A DNA stretch of 64,000 bases, from positions 62,001-126,000 of the forward strand of contig NZ_CDBN01000021.1 in assembly GCF_000820085.1 (NCBI RefSeq). The letters run 5' to 3'. Shown in pieces: positions 19,326-29,178 of the stretch. The notes beneath the pieces are model-generated. The model did not search any database and had not been told where the DNA came from. It saw only the letters and a program-made list of their open reading frames with translations. Every line of letters starts with the position of its first letter. Within the stretch, counting starts at the first letter, position 1. Position numbers and translations under genes: made by a program. Source of the stretch: Aeromonas sanarellii (GTDB lineage: Bacteria > Pseudomonadota > Gammaproteobacteria > Enterobacterales > Aeromonadaceae).

Positions 19326-21026
19326 ATGATGACAGACACCCTGTTGGCCCTGGTGGCCTTCTCGCCGATCGTGGTGGCCGCCGTGCTGCTGGTCGGCCTC
19401 AACTGGCCCGCCAAGCGCGCCATGCCCATCGCCTTTATCCTGACCGTATTCATCGCCCTCTGGGGCTGGCAGATGAGCCCGACCCGGGTGCTCGCCTCCA
19501 GCCTGCAGGGGCTCATCATCACGGTGACCGTGCTCTGGATAGTGTTCGGCGCCATCCTGATGCTCAACACCCTGAAACACACCGGTGCCATCGCCGCGAT
19601 CCGCGGCGGTTTCACCAATATCTCGCCGGACCGGCGCATCCAGGCCATCATCATCGCCTGGTGCTTCGGTGCCTTTATCGAGGGAGCCTCAGGGTTTGGC
19701 ACCCCGGCCGCCATCGCCGCCCCCCTGCTGGTGGCCATCGGCTTCCCGGCGCTGGCCGCCGTGCTGCTCGGCATGATGATCCAGTCCACCCCGGTGTCGT
19801 TTGGTGCGGTGGGTACCCCCATCCTGGTGGGCATCAACAAGGGGCTGGATAACCAGGCCATCGGCCACACCCTGAGCGCCGGCGGCAGCAGCTGGGACAT
19901 CTACCTGCAGCAGGTGACCACCAACGTGGCCCTCATTCACGCCACCGTCGGCACCCTGATGCCGGTGCTCATGGTGATGATGTTGACCCGCTTCTTCGGC
20001 CGCAACCGCAGCTGGACCGAGGGGCTCTCCATCCTGCCCTTCGCGATTTTCGCCGGGCTCGCCTTCACCGTGCCCTATGCCCTCACCGGCATGCTGCTCG
20101 GCCCCGAGTTCCCGTCCCTTATCGGCGGCCTGGTGGGGCTGGCTCTGGTGGTGACGGCGGCGCGCCACGGTTTTCTGGTGCCGAAGAACACCTGGGATTT
20201 CGCCCCCGAGAAAGAGTGGCCCGCCGAGTGGCTGGGCTCCTTGAAGCTCGATCTCAAAGAGGCTGCCGGCCGCCCCATGTCGCTCATGCTGGCCTGGCTC
20301 CCCTATGTGGCGCTGGCCCTCTTGCTGGTGGCGAGCCGGGTGAGCCCGGAATTCAAGGCAAGCCTGTTGTCGGTGAGCCTCGCCTTCACGGATCTGCTGG
20401 GTGAGAAGGGGGTCAGCGCCTCCATTGAGCCGCTCTACCTGCCGGGGGGCCTGCTGGTGTTCTGCGCCCTGCTCGCCACCCTGATTCAAGCCCGTGCCCT
20501 GGCGCCCCTCGGCCGCGCCGTGAGCGAGTCGAGCCGCACCCTGATCGGCGCCGGTTTCGTGCTGATCTTCACCGTGCCCATGGTGCGCATCTTCATCAAC
20601 TCCGGCGTCAACGGGGCGGATCTCGCCAGCATGCCGGTGACCACTGCGAATTTTGCCGCAGGGCTCGTCGGGGAGTTCTTCCCGGCCCTGAGCGCCACTA
20701 TCGGCGCGCTGGGGGCCTTTATCGCCGGCTCCAACACGGTGTCGAACATGATGTTCAGCCAGTTCCAGTTCGAGGTGGCCCAGACCCTGGGGGTCTCCAC
20801 CGCCGCCATGCTGGCGCTGCAGGCGGTCGGTGCCGCGGCCGGCAACATGATTGCCATCCACAACGTGGTGGCGGCGTCGGCCACCGTGGGCCTCTTGGGG
20901 CGCGAGGGGGCGACGCTGCGCAAGACGGCGCTGCCGACCCTCTACTACCTGCTGGCCACCGGCCTTATCGGGCTGGCGCTCATGTACAGCTTCCACGTCT
21001 CGGACGCACTGCTGCAGTTGAAGTAA
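19326..21026 (+). CDS. lldP: L-lactate permease (LctP family)
   Basis: A 566-residue inner-membrane lactate/proton symporter with a dozen or more transmembrane segments. The conserved blocks [32 protein letters not shown] and [17 protein letters not shown] identify the LctP family; glycolate can also be carried by some members. Two ATGs overlap (19326 and 19329), with AAGGA upstream. It heads an operon with lldEFG and a D-lactate dehydrogenase gene. Confidence 0.93.
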   Translation: MMTDTLLALVAFSPIVVAAVLLVGLNWPAKRAMPIAFILTVFIALWGWQMSPTRVLASSLQGLIITVTVLWIVFGAILMLNTLKHTGAIAAIRGGFTNISPDRRIQAIIIAWCFGAFIEGASGFGTPAAIAAPLLVAIGFPALAAVLLGMMIQSTPVSFGAVGTPILVGINKGLDNQAIGHTLSAGGSSWDIYLQQVTTNVALIHATVGTLMPVLMVMMLTRFFGRNRSWTEGLSILPFAIFAGLAFTVPYALTGMLLGPEFPSLIGGLVGLALVVTAARHGFLVPKNTWDFAPEKEWPAEWLGSLKLDLKEAAGRPMSLMLAWLPYVALALLLVASRVSPEFKASLLSVSLAFTDLLGEKGVSASIEPLYLPGGLLVFCALLATLIQARALAPLGRAVSESSRTLIGAGFVLIFTVPMVRIFINSGVNGADLASMPVTTANFAAGLVGEFFPALSATIGALGAFIAGSNTVSNMMFSQFQFEVAQTLGVSTAAMLALQAVGAAAGNMIAIHNVVAASATVGLLGREGATLRKTALPTLYYLLATGLIGLALMYSFHVSDALLQLK

Positions 21027-21039
21027 AGGAGAGCAAGTG

Positions 21040-21840
21040 ATGAAGGTAATGCGGGTCTATCCGGCCAAGCCGGCCGATGTCTATCTCTACGCCACCTGTC
21101 TGGTGGACCTGTTCGACCCGGTGGCGGGACTCGATGCCATCGCCCTGATCGAGCGGGAAGGGATAAGGGTGCACTTTGTCGAGAAACAGACCTGCTGCGG
21201 GCAGCCGGCCTACACCTCGGGTCACGAGGAGGAGGCGCGCAAGGTGGCGCAAAGTCAGATGGCGCTCTTCCCCGAGCCCTGGCCGGTGGTGGTGCTGTCG
21301 GGCTCCTGCGGCGGCATGATGCACCATCACTACCGCCGCCTCTTCCCGGACAGCCCCGAGGTGGCGGCGTTTTGCGAGCGGGTGTTCGAGCTCACCGAGT
21401 TTCTGGCCCGGGTCTGCCGGGTGCGCTGGCGCGCCGTGGGGGAGGCGAACATCGTCATGCACACCTCCTGCTCGGCCCGGCGCGAGATGCAGGTGCACAC
21501 CACGGCCCGCAGCCTGCTGGGGCAACTGGGCGGCGTCACCCTGCACGAACAGGCTTACGAGAGCGAGTGCTGCGGTTTTGGCGGCACCTTCTCGGTGCGC
21601 CACCCCCACATCAGCCAGGCCATGGTGGAGGACAAGACCCGCCACCTGCTGGCGACCGGCGCCGACACCCTGGTGAGCGCCGACTGGGGGTGCCTCTTGA
21701 ACATCAAGGGATCCCTGGCCTATCAGGGCAAGACGCTCCCCGCCACCCATCTGGCCAGCTTCCTGCTCGCCCATAGCGAGCCGGTATCAGACAAACAAGG
21801 GGCTCAGGCCCTGCAAAAACAGGGGGCCCATCATGAGTGA
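21040..21840 (+). CDS. lldE: L-lactate dehydrogenase complex subunit LldE (LutA type)
   Basis: A 266-residue iron-sulfur protein and one of three subunits of the non-flavin L-lactate dehydrogenase LldEFG. Two cysteine-rich CCG-type domains are seen: EKQTCCGQPAYTSGHEEEA and SGSCGGMMHHHY in the first half, and HTSCSARREMQV with ESECCGFGGTFSV in the second. A GTG directly in front of the ATG is possible, but the AAGGAG site is better spaced to the ATG. Its last 8 bp overlap the lldF start, indicating coupled translation. Confidence 0.92.
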   Translation: MKVMRVYPAKPADVYLYATCLVDLFDPVAGLDAIALIEREGIRVHFVEKQTCCGQPAYTSGHEEEARKVAQSQMALFPEPWPVVVLSGSCGGMMHHHYRRLFPDSPEVAAFCERVFELTEFLARVCRVRWRAVGEANIVMHTSCSARREMQVHTTARSLLGQLGGVTLHEQAYESECCGFGGTFSVRHPHISQAMVEDKTRHLLATGADTLVSADWGCLLNIKGSLAYQGKTLPATHLASFLLAHSEPVSDKQGAQALQKQGAHHE

Positions 21841-23269
21841 TCACGCCAAGTATTCGCCGCGCCGCTTCCACCCCCAGGCCGAGGCGGCCCTGGCCGACCC
21901 CGTGCTGCGCCAGAATTTTCGCGGCGCCATGGATTACCTGCGCGGCAAGCGGCGCGACGCCTTCGCCGACCCGCAGGAAGAAGCGGCGGTGCGCGATGCG
22001 GCCGAGCAAATTCGCCAGCGCTGCCTCTCGCGCTTGCCGGAGCTGCTGGAGCAGCTCGAAGCCAACTGCGAGCGCAACGGTATCAGGGTGCACTGGGCCC
22101 AGACGCCGGCCGAGGCCAACGCCATCATCCTCGGCATCGCTCAGCAGCATGGGGTGAGCAGCATCGCCAAGGGCAAGTCCATGGTGAGCGAGGAGGTGGG
22201 CTTCAACCACGAGATGGCGCGCCACGGCATTCGCTGTCTTGAGAGCGACATGGGGGAGTTTATCGTCCAGCTCGACGGCGACACCCCGTCCCACATCATC
22301 ATGCCCGCCATCCACAAGAACAAGCAGGAGGTGAGCGACACCTTCGCAAGCAACCTGGAAGGCTTTACCCCCACCACGGACGTGGACGCCCTGATCCAGA
22401 CCGGGCGGCGGGCCCTGCGCGAAGAGTTTCGCCGCGCCGGCATGGGGCTCTCCGGCGTCAACTTCGCGGTGGCCGAGACTGGCAGCCTGTGCCTCGTCGA
22501 GAACGAGGGCAACGGGCGCATGTGCACCACTGTGCCGAAAGTGCACGTGGCCATCACCGGCATCGAGAAGGTGGTGGAGTTTTTCAGTGACGTACCGCCT
22601 CTTTACAGCGCCCTGACCCGCTCGGCCACCGGCCAGGCCATCACCACCTACTTCAACGTCATCAGCGGCCCGCGCCGGGCAGGGGAGCTGGACGGCCCGG
22701 ACGAGGTGCACCTGGTGCTGCTCGACAACGGCCGCAGCCAGGCTTACCGGGATGAGGAGCTGCGCAAGACATTGCAGTGCATCCGCTGCGGCGCCTGCAT
22801 GAACCACTGCCCGGTTTACACCCGCATCGGCGGCCACGCCTACGGCACCATCTACCCGGGCCCCATCGGCAAGATCATCTCCCCCCACCTGCTGGGGCTG
22901 GAAAGCACGAGCGATCTGGTGACCGCATCGAGCCTGTGCGGGGCCTGCGGCGAGGTGTGCCCGGTGCGTATCCCCATTCCCGACATGTTGCAGCGCCTGC
23001 GCCGGGAGGCCAAACACGACGCAGAGCCCGGTCACGAACCGCTGGCGGGGCAGGGGGCGGCCAGGAGCCGGCTCGAGACCCTGGCCATGCAGGGCTTTGC
23101 CTTTGCCGCCACTCATCCGCGCCTCTATCACGCCGCGACCGGTGTGGCCGGTCGCCTGCGGGGCTTGATGCCCAAACACTTGGGCCCCTGGACCCAGTGC
23201 CGCGAGGCCCCCAAACCCGCCCCCCAGAGCCTGCACGCCCTGCTGCGCCAGAAGAAGAAGGAGTCCTGA
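21833..23269 (+). CDS. lldF: L-lactate dehydrogenase complex subunit LldF (LutB type)
   Basis: A 478-residue subunit with an N-terminal LUD domain (AEANAIILGIAQQHGVSSIA, KGKSMVSEEVGFNHEM, AVAETGSLCLVENEGNG). It is followed by a ferredoxin-like domain with two four-cysteine clusters, CIRCGACMNHCPVY and CGACGEVCPVRIPI. It passes electrons from lactate oxidation towards quinone. The C-terminal tail is basic. The start overlaps lldE by 8 bp and the stop is directly followed by lldG. Confidence 0.93.
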   Translation: MSDHAKYSPRRFHPQAEAALADPVLRQNFRGAMDYLRGKRRDAFADPQEEAAVRDAAEQIRQRCLSRLPELLEQLEANCERNGIRVHWAQTPAEANAIILGIAQQHGVSSIAKGKSMVSEEVGFNHEMARHGIRCLESDMGEFIVQLDGDTPSHIIMPAIHKNKQEVSDTFASNLEGFTPTTDVDALIQTGRRALREEFRRAGMGLSGVNFAVAETGSLCLVENEGNGRMCTTVPKVHVAITGIEKVVEFFSDVPPLYSALTRSATGQAITTYFNVISGPRRAGELDGPDEVHLVLLDNGRSQAYRDEELRKTLQCIRCGACMNHCPVYTRIGGHAYGTIYPGPIGKIISPHLLGLESTSDLVTASSLCGACGEVCPVRIPIPDMLQRLRREAKHDAEPGHEPLAGQGAARSRLETLAMQGFAFAATHPRLYHAATGVAGRLRGLMPKHLGPWTQCREAPKPAPQSLHALLRQKKKES

Positions 23270-23270
23270 G

Positions 23271-23915
23271 ATGTCGAGCAAAGAGGCTATCTTGAACCGC
23301 CTGCGCGGCGCCGCTACCCCCATTGCCCAGGCTCCGCACGCCTGGCAGCCCTGGCGCGGGGAAGATGACAACGCGCGGCGTGAGCGCTTTCTTGGCATGA
23401 TCACCGCCAGCCACGCCGAGATCCTCACTGTCCAACAGGCAAACCTGGCCCGTGATCTGAGCGCCTGGCTGGATGAAGAAGGCGTGACGAGTCTGGCCTG
23501 TGGCCAGGGCGGCCGCTGGCAGGATGAGGTCACGGCCGCCTGCGCCGGGCGCTCTGTGTTGACCCCGGCGGGGGAGTTCGCCGGCTGGAAAGACGAGCTG
23601 TTTGACGTTTGTCAGGCGGGGATCACCCACTGCGCGGGGGCCATCGCCGATACCGGGACGCTGGTGTTGCTGCCGGACGGCGGCGAGCCGCGCACCTTAT
23701 CCCTGGTGCCCCCCTGCCATATCGCCCTGCTGGCGGCCTCCACCATCGCCGACAACCTGGCAGGGCTGGTGGAGGCCGGACGCTGGCAGCAGGCCATGCC
23801 CACCAATCTGCTGCTGGTCTCCGGCCCCTCCAAGACCGCCGACATCCAGCAGACCCTGGCCTACGGCGCCCACGGCCCGAGCCGCCTGCTGGTAGTGCTG
23901 GTGGAGGATTGCTGA
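23271..23915 (+). CDS. lldG: L-lactate dehydrogenase complex subunit LldG (LutC type)
   Basis: A 214-residue protein with a single LUD domain, recognisable by GAIADTGTLVLLPDGGEPRT and SLVPPCHIALL, and by the closing LLLVSGPSKTADIQQTLAYG. This is the third subunit of the LldEFG complex; the family has no iron-sulfur cysteines. The ATG lies one base after the lldF stop. The stop codon shares a base with the start of the next gene (TGATG). Confidence 0.92.
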   Translation: MSSKEAILNRLRGAATPIAQAPHAWQPWRGEDDNARRERFLGMITASHAEILTVQQANLARDLSAWLDEEGVTSLACGQGGRWQDEVTAACAGRSVLTPAGEFAGWKDELFDVCQAGITHCAGAIADTGTLVLLPDGGEPRTLSLVPPCHIALLAASTIADNLAGLVEAGRWQQAMPTNLLLVSGPSKTADIQQTLAYGAHGPSRLLVVLVEDC

Positions 23916-26707
23916 TGGGCTGGAATGAATTTGACGCCGCCGTGCTTTCGCGTATCCCGCCGGAGCGGCTGGTGAGCGACCCGGACTTGCGGCTCGCCCA
24001 CGGCACGGACGCCAGCTTCTACCGGCTGGTGCCCGAGCGCATCGTGCGCCTCGACTCCCTCGATGAAGTGCGCTTTGTGCTGGGGGTGTGCCGCGAATTG
24101 CACCTGCCGTGCACCTTTCGCGCCGCCGGCACCAGCCTCTCGGGTCAGGCCCTGAGCGATTCGGTGCTTATCACTCTCACCGATAGCTGGCGCGGCCACC
24201 GCATTCTGGACGAGGGCAAGCGCATCGCCCTGCAACCCGGGGTGATCGGCGCCGATGCCAACCGCTATCTGGCGCCTCTGGGCCGCAAGATTGGGCCGGA
24301 TCCCGCCTCCATCAACGCCTGCAAGCTGGGCGGCATCGCCGCCAACAACGCGAGCGGCATGTGCTGCGGCACCGCCCACAACAGCTATCACACCCTGCAC
24401 GCCATGACCCTGCTGCTGGCCGATGGCACCGTGCTGGAGAGCGGTGATCCCCACAGCCGCGCCGCCTTGGCGACCAGACGCCCGGAGCTGCTGGCCGGGC
24501 TCGCCGCCCTGCGCGCCGAAGTGCTGGCGAACGCCGAGCTTGCCGCCAAAATTCGCCACAAGTACCGGCTCAAGAACACCACCGGCTACGCCATCAATGC
24601 CCTGCTCGACCATCAAGACCCCATCGATATCCTCACCCACCTGATGATCGGCTCGGAGGGGACCCTCGGCTTTATCGCCGAGGTGGTGCTCGATACCGTG
24701 CCCGAATACCCCCACAAGGCCTCGGCCCTGCTGGTGTTTCGGGATGCGGAGCAGGCCTGTCTGGCCACCTCGCGCCTGAAAAGTGCGCCGGTGGCGGCGG
24801 TGGAGCTGATGGATGGGCGCTCCCTTCGCTCGGTCGCGGGCAAGCCCGGCCTGCCGGACTTTATCAAGACGCTGGACCTGGCTGCCTGCGCCCTGCTTGT
24901 CGAGGTGCATGGGGAATCGAAAGAGGAGCTGGTGACTCGCTGCGAGCAGGTGACGGCCATGGCGGCCGAGTTCGCCCAGGTCGCCTCTGTGCCTTTTACT
25001 ACCGATAGCGCCGGGCTCTGGGCCATTCGCAAGGGGCTCTTCCCGGCGGTGGGGGCGGTGCGCACCACCGGCACCACCGTCATCATCGAGGATGTCGCCT
25101 TTCCCATCGAGCGTCTGGCCGAAGGGGTTGCGGGGCTGCAGCAACTGTTCGACGAGTTTGAGTATCACGAGGCCATCATCTTCGGCCACGCGCTGGAGGG
25201 GAACCTGCACTTCGTTTTTACCCAGGGGTTCGAGGATCCGGCGCAGGTGGCCCGCTACGGCGCCTTTATGGATGCGGTGGCCGAACTCGTCGCCGTGCGC
25301 TTTGGCGGGTCGCTCAAGGCCGAGCACGGCACCGGCCGCAACATGGCCCCCTATGTGGAGCTGGAATGGGGGCCGGAGGGGATGGCGCTGATGCGCCGCA
25401 TCAAGGCGCTGCTCGACCCCGATGGCCTGCTCAATCCCGGCGTCATCATCAACGACGACCCCAAGGCCCATCTGGCCCACCTCAAGCCCATGCCGGCGAG
25501 CGATGCTATCGTCGATCCGTGCATCGAGTGCGGCTTTTGCGAGGCGGTCTGCCCCTCGCGCACCCTGTCGCTCTCGCCGCGCCAGCGCATCGTGCTTTAC
25601 CGCGAACTGGCCCGCCGCAATCGTGCCGATGAGCCCTCCAACCAGCTGGCCCGGCTGTTTGACTATCAGGGCATCGACACCTGCGCCGCCACCGGGCTCT
25701 GCGCCGATCGCTGCCCGGTCGGCATCAATACCGGTGCGCTCATCAAGAAGCTGCGCACTGACAAATACCGGCGCTTCGTGCCCATCGCCCGCTGGAGCGC
25801 CGATCACTTCGCCGGCGTCACCCGCACGGCTCGCGGAGCCCTCGGCCTCAAAAGGATTGCCGGCAAGCTGTTGGGGGACAAAGCGCTGGCCGGATTGGTG
25901 AACGGGGTTCGCCATCTGAGCGGCCAGCGCACACCCGCCTGGCTGCCGACCCTGCCGGGCCCGAGCCGCTACCGGTGGTCGCAAGGGGAGGGGAGCAATG
26001 ATGGATCCATCGAGCGCGCCGTGGTCTATCTGCCGTCGTGCGCCAGCCGGGTATTCGGCCAGCAGGAGGATGCCCCGTCACTGCCGGACGTGGTGTTATC
26101 CCTGCTCAAGAAGGCGGGTTGCCGGGTGATAGTGCCGGTGAGAGTTGAGGGGCTCTGCTGCGGCATGCCCTATGACAGCAAGGGGATGGTCGAGGTGGCT
26201 GCCGCCAAGCGCAGTGAGCTGGTGGCGGCGCTGTGGCAGGCAAGCGAGCAGGGGCGCTGGCCCGTGCTGCTCGATACCAGCCCCTGCGTGCAGCGACTGC
26301 TGTCGGGGGCGCTCGGCAAGGGGCTTCGGGTGTTCGAGCCCTCCGCCTTTGTGCTGGAACACCTGCTACCCCACCTTGAGCTGACCCCCATCGACGAGAC
26401 CGTCATGCTCCATATCACCTGCAGCAGCCGGCGCATGGGGCTGGGGGAGACGATGCTGGCGGTGGCCCGCGCCTGCGCCCGTGAGGTGATAATCCCTGAG
26501 CATATCCAGTGCTGCGGCTTTGCCGGCGACAAGGGGCTGATGACCCCGGAGCTCAACGCCGCGGCGCTTGCCAGCCTGCCAGCCCAGGTGCCCAGCGATT
26601 GCCGTCAGGGTTTCAGCAACAGCCGCACCTGCGAAATGGGGCTCAGCCAGCACGCCGGCATTCCCTATCACAGCATCCTTTATCTGGTGGATCAGGCGGC
26701 GAGATAA
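23915..26707 (+). CDS. FAD/Fe-S D-lactate dehydrogenase (Dld-II / YdiJ-like)
   Basis: A 930-residue fused flavo-iron-sulfur oxidoreductase. It contains, in order, an FAD-binding type-4 domain (RAAGTSLSGQ, INACKLGGIAANNASGMCCG), an FAD-linked oxidase C-terminal domain (HALEGNLHFVF, KAEHGTGRNMAP), and two ferredoxin clusters (CIECGFCEAVCPSR and CAATGLCADRCPVG). CCG cysteine-rich regions follow (GLCCGMPYDSKGM, CCGFAGDKG). This layout is that of the Shewanella-type D-lactate dehydrogenase. The true start is the ATG overlapping the lldG stop; the frame is open upstream inside lldG without similarity. With LldEFG, the operon covers both lactate enantiomers. Confidence 0.9.
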   Translation: MGWNEFDAAVLSRIPPERLVSDPDLRLAHGTDASFYRLVPERIVRLDSLDEVRFVLGVCRELHLPCTFRAAGTSLSGQALSDSVLITLTDSWRGHRILDEGKRIALQPGVIGADANRYLAPLGRKIGPDPASINACKLGGIAANNASGMCCGTAHNSYHTLHAMTLLLADGTVLESGDPHSRAALATRRPELLAGLAALRAEVLANAELAAKIRHKYRLKNTTGYAINALLDHQDPIDILTHLMIGSEGTLGFIAEVVLDTVPEYPHKASALLVFRDAEQACLATSRLKSAPVAAVELMDGRSLRSVAGKPGLPDFIKTLDLAACALLVEVHGESKEELVTRCEQVTAMAAEFAQVASVPFTTDSAGLWAIRKGLFPAVGAVRTTGTTVIIEDVAFPIERLAEGVAGLQQLFDEFEYHEAIIFGHALEGNLHFVFTQGFEDPAQVARYGAFMDAVAELVAVRFGGSLKAEHGTGRNMAPYVELEWGPEGMALMRRIKALLDPDGLLNPGVIINDDPKAHLAHLKPMPASDAIVDPCIECGFCEAVCPSRTLSLSPRQRIVLYRELARRNRADEPSNQLARLFDYQGIDTCAATGLCADRCPVGINTGALIKKLRTDKYRRFVPIARWSADHFAGVTRTARGALGLKRIAGKLLGDKALAGLVNGVRHLSGQRTPAWLPTLPGPSRYRWSQGEGSNDGSIERAVVYLPSCASRVFGQQEDAPSLPDVVLSLLKKAGCRVIVPVRVEGLCCGMPYDSKGMVEVAAAKRSELVAALWQASEQGRWPVLLDTSPCVQRLLSGALGKGLRVFEPSAFVLEHLLPHLELTPIDETVMLHITCSSRRMGLGETMLAVARACAREVIIPEHIQCCGFAGDKGLMTPELNAAALASLPAQVPSDCRQGFSNSRTCEMGLSQHAGIPYHSILYLVDQAAR

Positions 26708-26750
26708 AGAAAGCCCCGGCAGAACAAGTTCTGACGGGGCTTTCTTTGTT
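26706..26750 (+). terminator. rho-independent terminator of the lactate operon
   Basis: AAAGAAAGCCCCG (26706-26718) and CGGGGCTTTCTTT (26735-26747) form a perfect 13-bp stem that overlaps the last stop codon. Its T-rich arm supplies the termination tract. Confidence 0.88.
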
Positions 26751-26835
26751 GGAAAAATAGGAGCAAGAGTCTGACGTCTATTTTTAACGCCTATGGCCGC
26801 TAGCTGCTTCACACCAAGTTCTCATTATGTAATGT

Positions 26836-27537
26836 TCAACTCAGCCAGGATGCAATAGACACTAACCCTACTGGAATAACGATCATCATTGCTAGAACAC
26901 CAAGGCAGCCGCTACCCCGGCTTGATGATGAGTGGAAATTATTACTTGTGTTTTCTCGGTTATTCAACCATTCAGCATGGCAATTTGAGCAATAGAGTTT
27001 TATTGTGCCCGTATTCCAAGCACGAATGGTGCGATTGTCAAACGGAGCATTGCAGCGACAGCGAGAACAGGTAAAAAATTTGTTTGAAGGTTTTTTTGGA
27101 CGACTAAATAGAGCCAGTGGTATTATTGCAAAAAATGCAATTGGAAGTGATGTTGTAAGGTCTTTTTCTTTAAAATAGTTAAAGCCAGCTAACGTTATCA
27201 AAACTATAGCCAGGATTAAAAAAACATAATCCAGAGGTGTTTTTCTGACTGGTTCAAGGATGATTTTTTTATCACTTGACCCTCCCTTAGCACGATGGCT
27301 TTGTTTGGAAGGCTGTGTGATAGGACGAAGAGTCCAACCTTCATAGTAAACTTCTGTAGCTCTCACTCGTCGCTGACTATCGGTTTCAGTCTCAAACAAT
27401 ACCTCGTCATTAATCTGTGGCCTTCTGTCTTTGGGGCTTACAGCAGAAATATGAAAGAATGTTTTTTCTGAACCATCTTCTGGCGTAATAAATCCAAAGC
27501 CCTTGTCATCATTCCATTGAGTAATTTTTCCTTTCAT
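26836..27537 (-). CDS. cold-shock-domain membrane protein with C-terminal zinc ribbon
   Basis: A 233-residue protein with an unusual combination of parts. Residues 1-70 are a cold-shock domain (KGKITQWNDDKGFGFITPED, with the RNP1-like KGFGFI and the RNP2-like TFFHIS). Then come a basic linker, two transmembrane helices around residues 103-145, and a zinc-ribbon-like segment with CSRCRC and CSNCHAEW. A final hydrophobic helix ends the protein. CSD-plus-TM proteins resemble the DUF1294-type family, but the ribbon is different. Codon use and composition are strikingly AT-rich compared with its neighbours, so it was probably acquired by transfer. The function is unknown. Confidence 0.75.
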   Translation of the reverse strand: MKGKITQWNDDKGFGFITPEDGSEKTFFHISAVSPKDRRPQINDEVLFETETDSQRRVRATEVYYEGWTLRPITQPSKQSHRAKGGSSDKKIILEPVRKTPLDYVFLILAIVLITLAGFNYFKEKDLTTSLPIAFFAIIPLALFSRPKKPSNKFFTCSRCRCNAPFDNRTIRAWNTGTIKLYCSNCHAEWLNNRENTSNNFHSSSSRGSGCLGVLAMMIVIPVGLVSIASWLS

Positions 27538-28110
27538 TTTCTTCCCTGGGTGTCGAATGTTGAATTGACTGTGTTAATGTTCGAGGGATTGACAAAGAAA
27601 GTGATTTTTTATTCTTGTGTCCCTAGATGCTTTCTATATAGAGAAAGGTCTCACTGTGATTTTTATATCGTATACCACATTCAATCTTGATGTTGTGGAT
27701 ATATGACCCCCTGCCTAACTATCAGACAAAGATGTTTACTGGTGTCCAGTCCTATTTCATTACTCATTAAATCACACGGCTACCGCACGGAATATAGCCT
27801 CCGTTGTGCTGCGGTTAACCGATTGAAGAGGTACGAACCATCGCCGCTCCCTGGCTGCCTTTAGGGCTATGAGGGTCGCATGGACAGGGTACCAAGTGCA
27901 GCAGTCTATGTTGAGCAAAACGTTTTACTTTGGGTGTGGTTTGGTGAGTATTTTTGATGGGGATCAGAAATTGGAGGGGGCAGGAAATTTGGTGATGGCT
28001 GTTATTGGGAGGCTGTCTCAGAACCAAACCGTAGAGATGGTAACGGGGCGTAGACTTCGCCCCGCAACACAAAAAAGAGACGCAGCGAGAAAATGGGGGA
28101 GGCCTTGGGT
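27538..28110. other. AT-richer intergenic stretch with no supported gene
   Basis: No frame here has a ribosome site or recognisable similarity. A GC hairpin CGGGGCG/CGCCCCG lies at 28044-28064 with an A-run on its right. The left part continues the low-GC composition of the cold-shock gene, while the right part returns to normal. It may be the remnant of the transferred segment. Confidence 0.5.
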
Positions 28111-29178
28111 TCAATACCCCGTCATCTCCAGATAACCGACGCCCTTGGCGTCTCCCGAGACGGAGACCGCCCCTTCCCAGTAGTCAAAACGCCCCGTCAT
28201 GGCCTGATTGGGTTGGCGGGCCTTGATGACGAGATTCAAATCGGCGGCTGCCAGCTGCCACTCGATGGGGTAGGGCTGCCCCTTGGGGCCGCGCCAGGTC
28301 TTGCCGGGGGTGAGGTGGATCTGCTCTGGGTTCAGCACCCGGCTGCTGCCGTCCCGCTCGATCAGGATGCCGTAGCGGTTCTCGGGCTCAGTGCGGCCCG
28401 ATTTGGTGCGCAGGCGAAACAGCATCAGCTCGCGGCCATCGTCAAATTGCAGCGAAAACCAGTCCCAGCCCGATTGCCACTCGGCCAATACCGAGCTGCT
28501 CCACTCGTGATCAAACCAACCCTCACCGCTGACGTTGCGGGTCTCCCCATCCAGGGTCAGGGTGCCGGTTATGGTCAGGCGCGGGTAGGAGTAGTAGAAG
28601 GAGGCGTTGCCCGGGCTCTTCTCGCTGTAACCCGCTTCGCCCTGTAGCACCGCCGGCTTGGCGGCGCTCACCTTCACATCAAGATCTCCCGCCTTGCTTT
28701 GCACCTTGAGGGTGGCGGGAAAGAGCGCTTCCCCTTGGGAGGCCAGCACCCACTCTTTCAGCCAATACTCACCGCCGCTGGCACCGGCGAGGCCCGGCCC
28801 CTGGCGGCTGGTGCGCTCGTCCTGCTGGTGGCTGCCTTTGCTCACATCCGTGATGGCGAACTGGGCCAGCCAGAGCTGGGGTGTGAGCCAGGGGTTGTCG
28901 GATTTTATCTCCTGCTCGATGCCTTGCCTGAACAGGGTCCACTGCATGCCGTAGCCGCGTCCCTGCTCGTCTTTCAGGTTGCCGGTGAGATACCACCACT
29001 CGGAGCGGTAGTCGGGGTGGGCGCCGTGATCCGCGGGCAGGCGGATGGACTGACCCGGCAGGGCCTTTTTGAAGTGATCGCTGCTGCCACCCAGGATGGC
29101 GCCCAGATCGTTGGCACTGATCCCGGTGCCATACAGGGTGCAGATCAGCGCCAGCGAGCAGATGTTGAATGTTTTCAT
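28111..29178 (-). CDS. lipocalin-like AttH/CrtC-fold exported protein
   Basis: A 355-residue protein with an N-terminal signal peptide (MKTFNICSLALICTLYGTGI). It has the CrtC/AttH double-lipocalin features: HPDYRSEWWYLTGNL near the start, GMQWTLFRQ, and GEGWFDHEWSSS in the middle. The family includes carotenoid hydratases and the Agrobacterium AttH protein. Export plus the ABC genes points to envelope lipid handling rather than carotenoid chemistry. The ATG at 29178 overlaps the permease stop by 4 bp (ATGA), so the genes are translationally coupled; the longer open frame upstream lies inside the permease gene. Confidence 0.82.
   Translation of the reverse strand: MKTFNICSLALICTLYGTGISANDLGAILGGSSDHFKKALPGQSIRLPADHGAHPDYRSEWWYLTGNLKDEQGRGYGMQWTLFRQGIEQEIKSDNPWLTPQLWLAQFAITDVSKGSHQQDERTSRQGPGLAGASGGEYWLKEWVLASQGEALFPATLKVQSKAGDLDVKVSAAKPAVLQGEAGYSEKSPGNASFYYSYPRLTITGTLTLDGETRNVSGEGWFDHEWSSSVLAEWQSGWDWFSLQFDDGRELMLFRLRTKSGRTEPENRYGILIERDGSSRVLNPEQIHLTPGKTWRGPKGQPYPIEWQLAAADLNLVIKARQPNQAMTGRFDYWEGAVSVSGDAKGVGYLEMTGY

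Noticed and set aside
19689..20996. Long open frame on the minus strand opposite the lactate permease
   Set aside because: Low-complexity Gly/Gln/His composition and no ribosome site; the permease on the other strand is certain.
27815..28114. 99-residue minus-strand frame in the AT-rich gap
   Set aside because: Proline- and histidine-rich, no ribosome site and no recognised similarity.
28095..28130. tmRNA- or tRNA-like 3' end (GGGTTCAATACCCCG...CATCTCC)
   Set aside because: The stem does not pair fully, no acceptor 5' half exists, and the bases are the last codons of the lipocalin-like gene.
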